Positions 60,717 to 64,000 of a DNA stretch of 64,000 bases are shown piece by piece. The DNA lies in the NCBI GenBank assembly GCA_964389375.1, contig CAYMDP010000008.1, forward strand, positions 18,553-82,552, written 5' to 3'. Position numbers and translations under genes: made by a program. How positions within the stretch are numbered: the stretch's first letter is position 1; each line of letters begins with the position of its first letter. The stretch comes from CAYMDP01 sp964389375. GTDB lineage: Bacteria > Bdellovibrionota > Bdellovibrionia > Bdellovibrionales > UBA1609. Under the pieces are notes generated by a model. That model was given only the letters and a program-made list of their open reading frames with translations. It made no database searches and had not been told where the DNA came from.

Positions 60717-62210
60717 TTAACCCTTCTGAGAGGCAGATTCACGCTCCGCCTTCTCTTTTTCCGCCTTTTCCTGCTTTTTTAGGCGCTCGAAGTCGTCTTC
60801 TTCCATGTACTGGGCAATCCGGAAAGTGTCTTGATCTTTTAGGACCAGATAAAACAGTTTCTCATCAAAATGGGGTTCAGAAACCACTCGGCCCGAGGTC
60901 TTGATTTTTTCAATCAGCTGGCCGGTTTCGGGATTATGAATACAGATATTTGCTGTGGCACAAGGGACCCAGTAGGTCCAACCCTTGTGATGCCACTTCA
61001 TTCCAGTCAGCTCAATCATGCGGCCGTTTAATCTAGAGGCCCATCCTTCTTTGACTGGATGATCGTTGGTCAAAGTGTAACGATAAACCCGAAGGCCTTT
61101 TTTAACATCCACAACCGAAAAGCCACCCTCTTTGGTCATAATCGCGACGCGGTCAAAAGCCGGCAACAGGGTCGCGGCCCCCAGGATTGGACTTTGTAAG
61201 TCCACATCCCAAACCCCAGCGCCTTTTTTAGCTAGATTTAAAGCCGTCAGATGGCCCGACCTGGTCGGTACAATCAAAAGATCCTCATTGATCAAACCTG
61301 ATCCCAAGATCTCGTCAGGAAGGATTTGTTGCCAGTTCAGCTTAAGGCTTTCGAGTTCCATCGAAAGGACTCGATCAATAGAAGTCAGAATCAAGCTTTT
61401 CGTTTTATCATCGTAGTTCATCTGCGATGGAGCCTTGATCGCAAAAAGTTCAGAAAGTTCTTTAAGCTCTCCGGTCGAGCGGTTCAATCTGGCAATGGCG
61501 TATTGTTTTTGATCAATAGTTGATTTGGTTTTCGCGGTTTCTTCTTTTAACTGTTTAAAACGCAAATTAATGGCGGGCTTTATATTTAAGTATAAATGAT
61601 CTTCAAGAAGTATCGGGCTAGAGATCACTTCTTGGGCTAACTCTATTTCCCACTTCAGGCGTCCGCTTTCTTTGCTTAAAGCGAGGACTCTTCCGAGTCG
61701 GGTGGCAAAATACACCAGGCCATTATCGAGGCTTGGATTTAAAAATGCGTCTTGATCTTTAAGAAGAATTTTTGCGGTCCACTTTAGACGGCCCTCTAAG
61801 TCAGTGGCCCAGATATGTCCTAGCTCAGCCGCTACAAAATAAATTCCGCTGCCGTCAAAGGCCCAGAAGTCCGGTTTAAAGTCAGGCTGCTCTCCTAAAA
61901 TCGGCTTGCTCCAACTCTCGACCCATTTGCGATCTTTGGTGACGGCGTTGGCTTCGACGGCTGTGCGTTTTAAATCTTGGCGGTAGATGCCCTGCTGATC
62001 GCCTAAGGAAGATACAGAAATTTGATTTTCAGGATCGGGTCGTGGGCTTGGATGATCATCTTTAGCCCCGGCTAACTGTGACCTTAACTGAGAGGTCGAA
62101 TAAAGATAGGGATTTCCGATCAAAAATAAAACAACGACGAGTCCGGTAATATAAAGCAGGAACAAAGTGACCCAATACCAGGGGGCACGTTTTCGATTTT
62201 CATAATCCAC
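60717..62210 (-). CDS. Membrane-anchored PQQ-like beta-propeller protein
   Basis: 497 residues. One N-terminal transmembrane helix (WVTLFLLYITGLVVVLFLIG) and a signal-anchor orientation place the rest in the periplasm. The middle carries repeated propeller blades of the PQQ/BamB-like type (GHIWATDLEGRLKWTAKI, GRVLALSKESGRLKWEIEL, GHLTALNLAKKGAGVWDVDL). The last ~30 residues are a charged helix (KKQEKAEKEKAERES). No catalytic PQQ-dehydrogenase residues are evident, so it is probably a structural or binding propeller. Start ATG 62210 overlaps the upstream membrane gene by 11 bases. Confidence 0.8.
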   Translation of the reverse strand: MDYENRKRAPWYWVTLFLLYITGLVVVLFLIGNPYLYSTSQLRSQLAGAKDDHPSPRPDPENQISVSSLGDQQGIYRQDLKRTAVEANAVTKDRKWVESWSKPILGEQPDFKPDFWAFDGSGIYFVAAELGHIWATDLEGRLKWTAKILLKDQDAFLNPSLDNGLVYFATRLGRVLALSKESGRLKWEIELAQEVISSPILLEDHLYLNIKPAINLRFKQLKEETAKTKSTIDQKQYAIARLNRSTGELKELSELFAIKAPSQMNYDDKTKSLILTSIDRVLSMELESLKLNWQQILPDEILGSGLINEDLLIVPTRSGHLTALNLAKKGAGVWDVDLQSPILGAATLLPAFDRVAIMTKEGGFSVVDVKKGLRVYRYTLTNDHPVKEGWASRLNGRMIELTGMKWHHKGWTYWVPCATANICIHNPETGQLIEKIKTSGRVVSEPHFDEKLFYLVLKDQDTFRIAQYMEEDDFERLKKQEKAEKEKAERESASQKG

Positions 62211-63402
62211 TGGTGTTCGCTCCTAGGCTATGAAAGCTGACTGAGGCCGAGCAAAAATCGGAAATCTCAAAAGCGGTCTTAAACTTGACGTCCTTAATTC
62301 CTCGAACCTGCATAGATCCAAATACAGTTTGAAAGTTCGGGTCAGAAGACTTGTCGGCACAGATAGATTTCAGTTCCAAAAATCGCATATAGGCATCGCA
62401 GTTGTTTTCTGAACGGTTCTCAAGAGAGACCTCTTCGATATGATTCTTGAAGATCAGATGGGTCGATATTCGGCACTCAGAGGTTGCAGCCATGTGATCT
62501 AAAGAAAGAATATGCCCAAGGCGATTTAAGATCGGGTTTTGAAGAGGAAGAATCGGCATGGCCTGAGCCAACCAAAAGACGAACAAGACTGTGATGACCC
62601 ACATTTTAGAGGGTTCAGGTCGGATATAGGATTGGTAAACAAACTCGGTCTCGGTTTTTCGATCCTCGATGACGATTGCGATAAAATAACTCAACAAAGC
62701 GAGCATCAAAACCGGAGAATAAAAGCTGCTCGTGGTCCATAAAAACACCTGATATGCAATCATCGCTGCAAGACCCGAGAGGAAGTAGCGCGCATCACGA
62801 AACAACAAAGCGGCCGGTGCAATGGTTTCGACCAGGTAACCCACTGCTGCCAACCATTCTCCAAGTTTAATATGAATCGTCATGCGCTCTTCAAACCAGT
62901 TTCCGGTCATCCACTGGGGATAAAGCTTTAAGAGGCCCGAACAAACGCTGTAAGAGATAATCAAAAATTTGGTTAGAGTCTTTTTATTGGGGATGAAGAG
63001 AAAACAAAAATTAAGAATGATCAAAAGGTATTGCTCGTTCGAGCTTAAACGGAAGTCTTGGAAGTAAAACAAAACATTTAAGCTGAAAGCGAGCATCAAA
63101 ACAAACCATGCTAGTCCAACCATTCGGGTAATCAAAAACAGTGCAAGACTAATTCCCGCTAGGACGACGTAGGTTTGAAATAAAATTTCCATGGCCGCCA
63201 TCGGAAGAAATCTAACCCACTGGCAGGATTCCCAAAGGGACCAACACATCGGAGTGCTCTGCGCAAAATATTTAAGCGGAGCACTTCCTTCGGACAGCCA
63301 GTTGGCGTAAGTCAGAATGTGCGCCAGCGCTAAAACGGCGCCAAGGTAGGTCAGTGCTAAAGATTTGCGGATTTCCCACAAATTAGATTTAAAATATTCC
63401 AT
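62200..63402 (-). CDS. Polytopic membrane protein of unknown function (DoxX/HTTM-like)
   Basis: 400 residues with about nine or ten hydrophobic segments in the first ~300, then a soluble C-terminal region of about 100 residues (SECRISTHLIFKNHIEEVSL and four cysteines) likely in the periplasm. The pattern resembles HTTM/DoxX-type proteins with a C-terminal oxidoreductase-like or thiol-rich extension, but the family is not certain. Start ATG 63402. The end overlaps the propeller gene by 11 bases, so the two are likely one operon and may form a complex. Confidence 0.6.
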   Translation of the reverse strand: MEYFKSNLWEIRKSLALTYLGAVLALAHILTYANWLSEGSAPLKYFAQSTPMCWSLWESCQWVRFLPMAAMEILFQTYVVLAGISLALFLITRMVGLAWFVLMLAFSLNVLFYFQDFRLSSNEQYLLIILNFCFLFIPNKKTLTKFLIISYSVCSGLLKLYPQWMTGNWFEERMTIHIKLGEWLAAVGYLVETIAPAALLFRDARYFLSGLAAMIAYQVFLWTTSSFYSPVLMLALLSYFIAIVIEDRKTETEFVYQSYIRPEPSKMWVITVLFVFWLAQAMPILPLQNPILNRLGHILSLDHMAATSECRISTHLIFKNHIEEVSLENRSENNCDAYMRFLELKSICADKSSDPNFQTVFGSMQVRGIKDVKFKTAFEISDFCSASVSFHSLGANTSGL

Positions 63403-63504
63403 CGTGGGTTCCCATAATTCTTGGATTAAAAGGCCTTGTCAAAAGAAGATCCGTAGGACATCGGCTCGGCGCGACAAAATGAAGTTTGGCTCAGCTTTAA
63501 GCTT

Positions 63505-64000
63505 TTAAGTTTTCTTTCGGCCCTGAAAGTAACCCCAGGTGTATTGGACTCCAGAGATTAGGCTTAAAAGCACGCTGACCCACATCAGTCCATAGCCCAA
63601 TTGTTGAAGAGGGAGTCCAAACAATGGGTGTCCAATAAGCAGGCAGGGAATTCCCGTCATCTGAAGTGCCGTTTTCCACTTTCCAAAGGGCTTTGCCGCA
63701 ATAATGATCTGATTGGCTGCGGCAACGGATCGAAGTCCGCCGATGAAGATATCTCGAGAGAGCAAGAGAAAGACCATAATCGGATCCACTCGGTCTAAGT
63801 CCAAAAGCATCACGATCGCCGACAGAACCAGAATTTTATCGGCAATGGGGTCCATCAACTGACCCATTGTGGATTGAGCATTAAACCGTCTTGCCCAAAA
63901 TCCGTCGAGCCAATCTGTAATCGATGCAAGAATAAAAAGAACTGCCGCAAACCAACCGTTCCAAGGGTGGGCCCAAAGTAAAATCAAAACTAAAATCAAA
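63505..64000 (-). CDS. pgsA: CDP-alcohol phosphatidyltransferase (phosphatidylglycerophosphate synthase), truncated
   Basis: The N terminus lies beyond the window. The visible 164+ residues carry the CDP-alcohol phosphotransferase motif D-x2-D-G-x2-A-R-x8-G-x3-D-x3-D (starting at DWLDGFWARRF, continuing STMGQLMDPIADK) and several membrane helices. PgsA makes phosphatidylglycerophosphate from CDP-diacylglycerol, the first step to phosphatidylglycerol and cardiolipin. The motif supports the class; the exact alcohol acceptor is inferred from length and the RDIFIGGLRS segment. Confidence 0.88.
   Translation of the reverse strand, partial: LILVLILLWAHPWNGWFAAVLFILASITDWLDGFWARRFNAQSTMGQLMDPIADKILVLSAIVMLLDLDRVDPIMVFLLLSRDIFIGGLRSVAAANQIIIAAKPFGKWKTALQMTGIPCLLIGHPLFGLPLQQLGYGLMWVSVLLSLISGVQYTWGYFQGRKKT

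Overview
The window looks like chromosomal DNA from a Gram-negative bacterium of the Bdellovibrionota (Bdellovibrio-like) type. This is inferred from gene content, not from a marker gene. There are many lipoproteins and signal-peptide proteins, many secreted hydrolases (three subtilase-fold proteins, an M28 aminopeptidase, an astacin, a patatin, esterases, endonuclease I), RNase Y, Ppk1, and several cyclic-nucleotide or receiver-domain regulators. Genes are densely packed, with frequent TTG and GTG starts, 4-base ATGA overlaps and convergent 3' overlaps. There is no prophage, CRISPR array or insertion sequence with a transposase.

Layout. 0-10 kb: a truncated thiolase and a DMT-type membrane protein, a MurQ/GKRP-like SIS protein, a ~220-bp palindrome, RNase Y, a hotdog thioesterase, a cNMP-binding/zinc-ribbon protein, a CBS protein, a large protein made of two tandem copies of the same regulatory-like unit, and PdxH. 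10-23 kb: a ROK sugar kinase, a 1327-residue signal-peptide protein with two AAA+ modules and an FtsH-type (M41) zinc-peptidase module, ETF-quinone oxidoreductase, a PHB-depolymerase-like esterase, an alpha/beta hydrolase, Ppk1, a patatin and endonuclease I. 23-31 kb: a REP/MITE-like inverted repeat, a UvrD/Rep helicase, small lipoproteins, a heptosyltransferase-PAP2-astacin operon and an HNH protein. 31-45 kb: an exoenzyme region with a PA-domain subtilase lipoprotein, an operon of secreted protein, active subtilase and subtilase lacking all catalytic residues, an M28 aminopeptidase and a secreted alpha/beta hydrolase. 45-50 kb: a receiver-cNMP regulator flanked by GGACAGG palindromes, the ArsS-type radical SAM protein with AhpD-like partner and TIGR04283-type glycosyltransferase, and SelO. 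50-55 kb: a signal-peptide GT2 with two secreted SUMF1-fold proteins, then a secreted NAGPA-like protein and a gene split by a -1 frameshift at an A-AAA-AAG heptamer. 55-64 kb: a DEAD-box helicase coupled to a zinc-finger protein, a secreted protein with a Cys-His-Asp triad, GNAT, a YcaQ/AlkZ-like glycosylase, tRNA-Gly(GCC), a beta-propeller protein overlapping a polytopic membrane protein, and the 3' part of pgsA.

The strongest candidates for something undescribed are the exported AAA+/AAA+/M41 protein, the protease/pseudoprotease operon at 37.8-41.7 kb, and the exported GT2/SUMF1 cluster at 50.0-52.7 kb. All functional statements come from reading motifs; no database search was possible.
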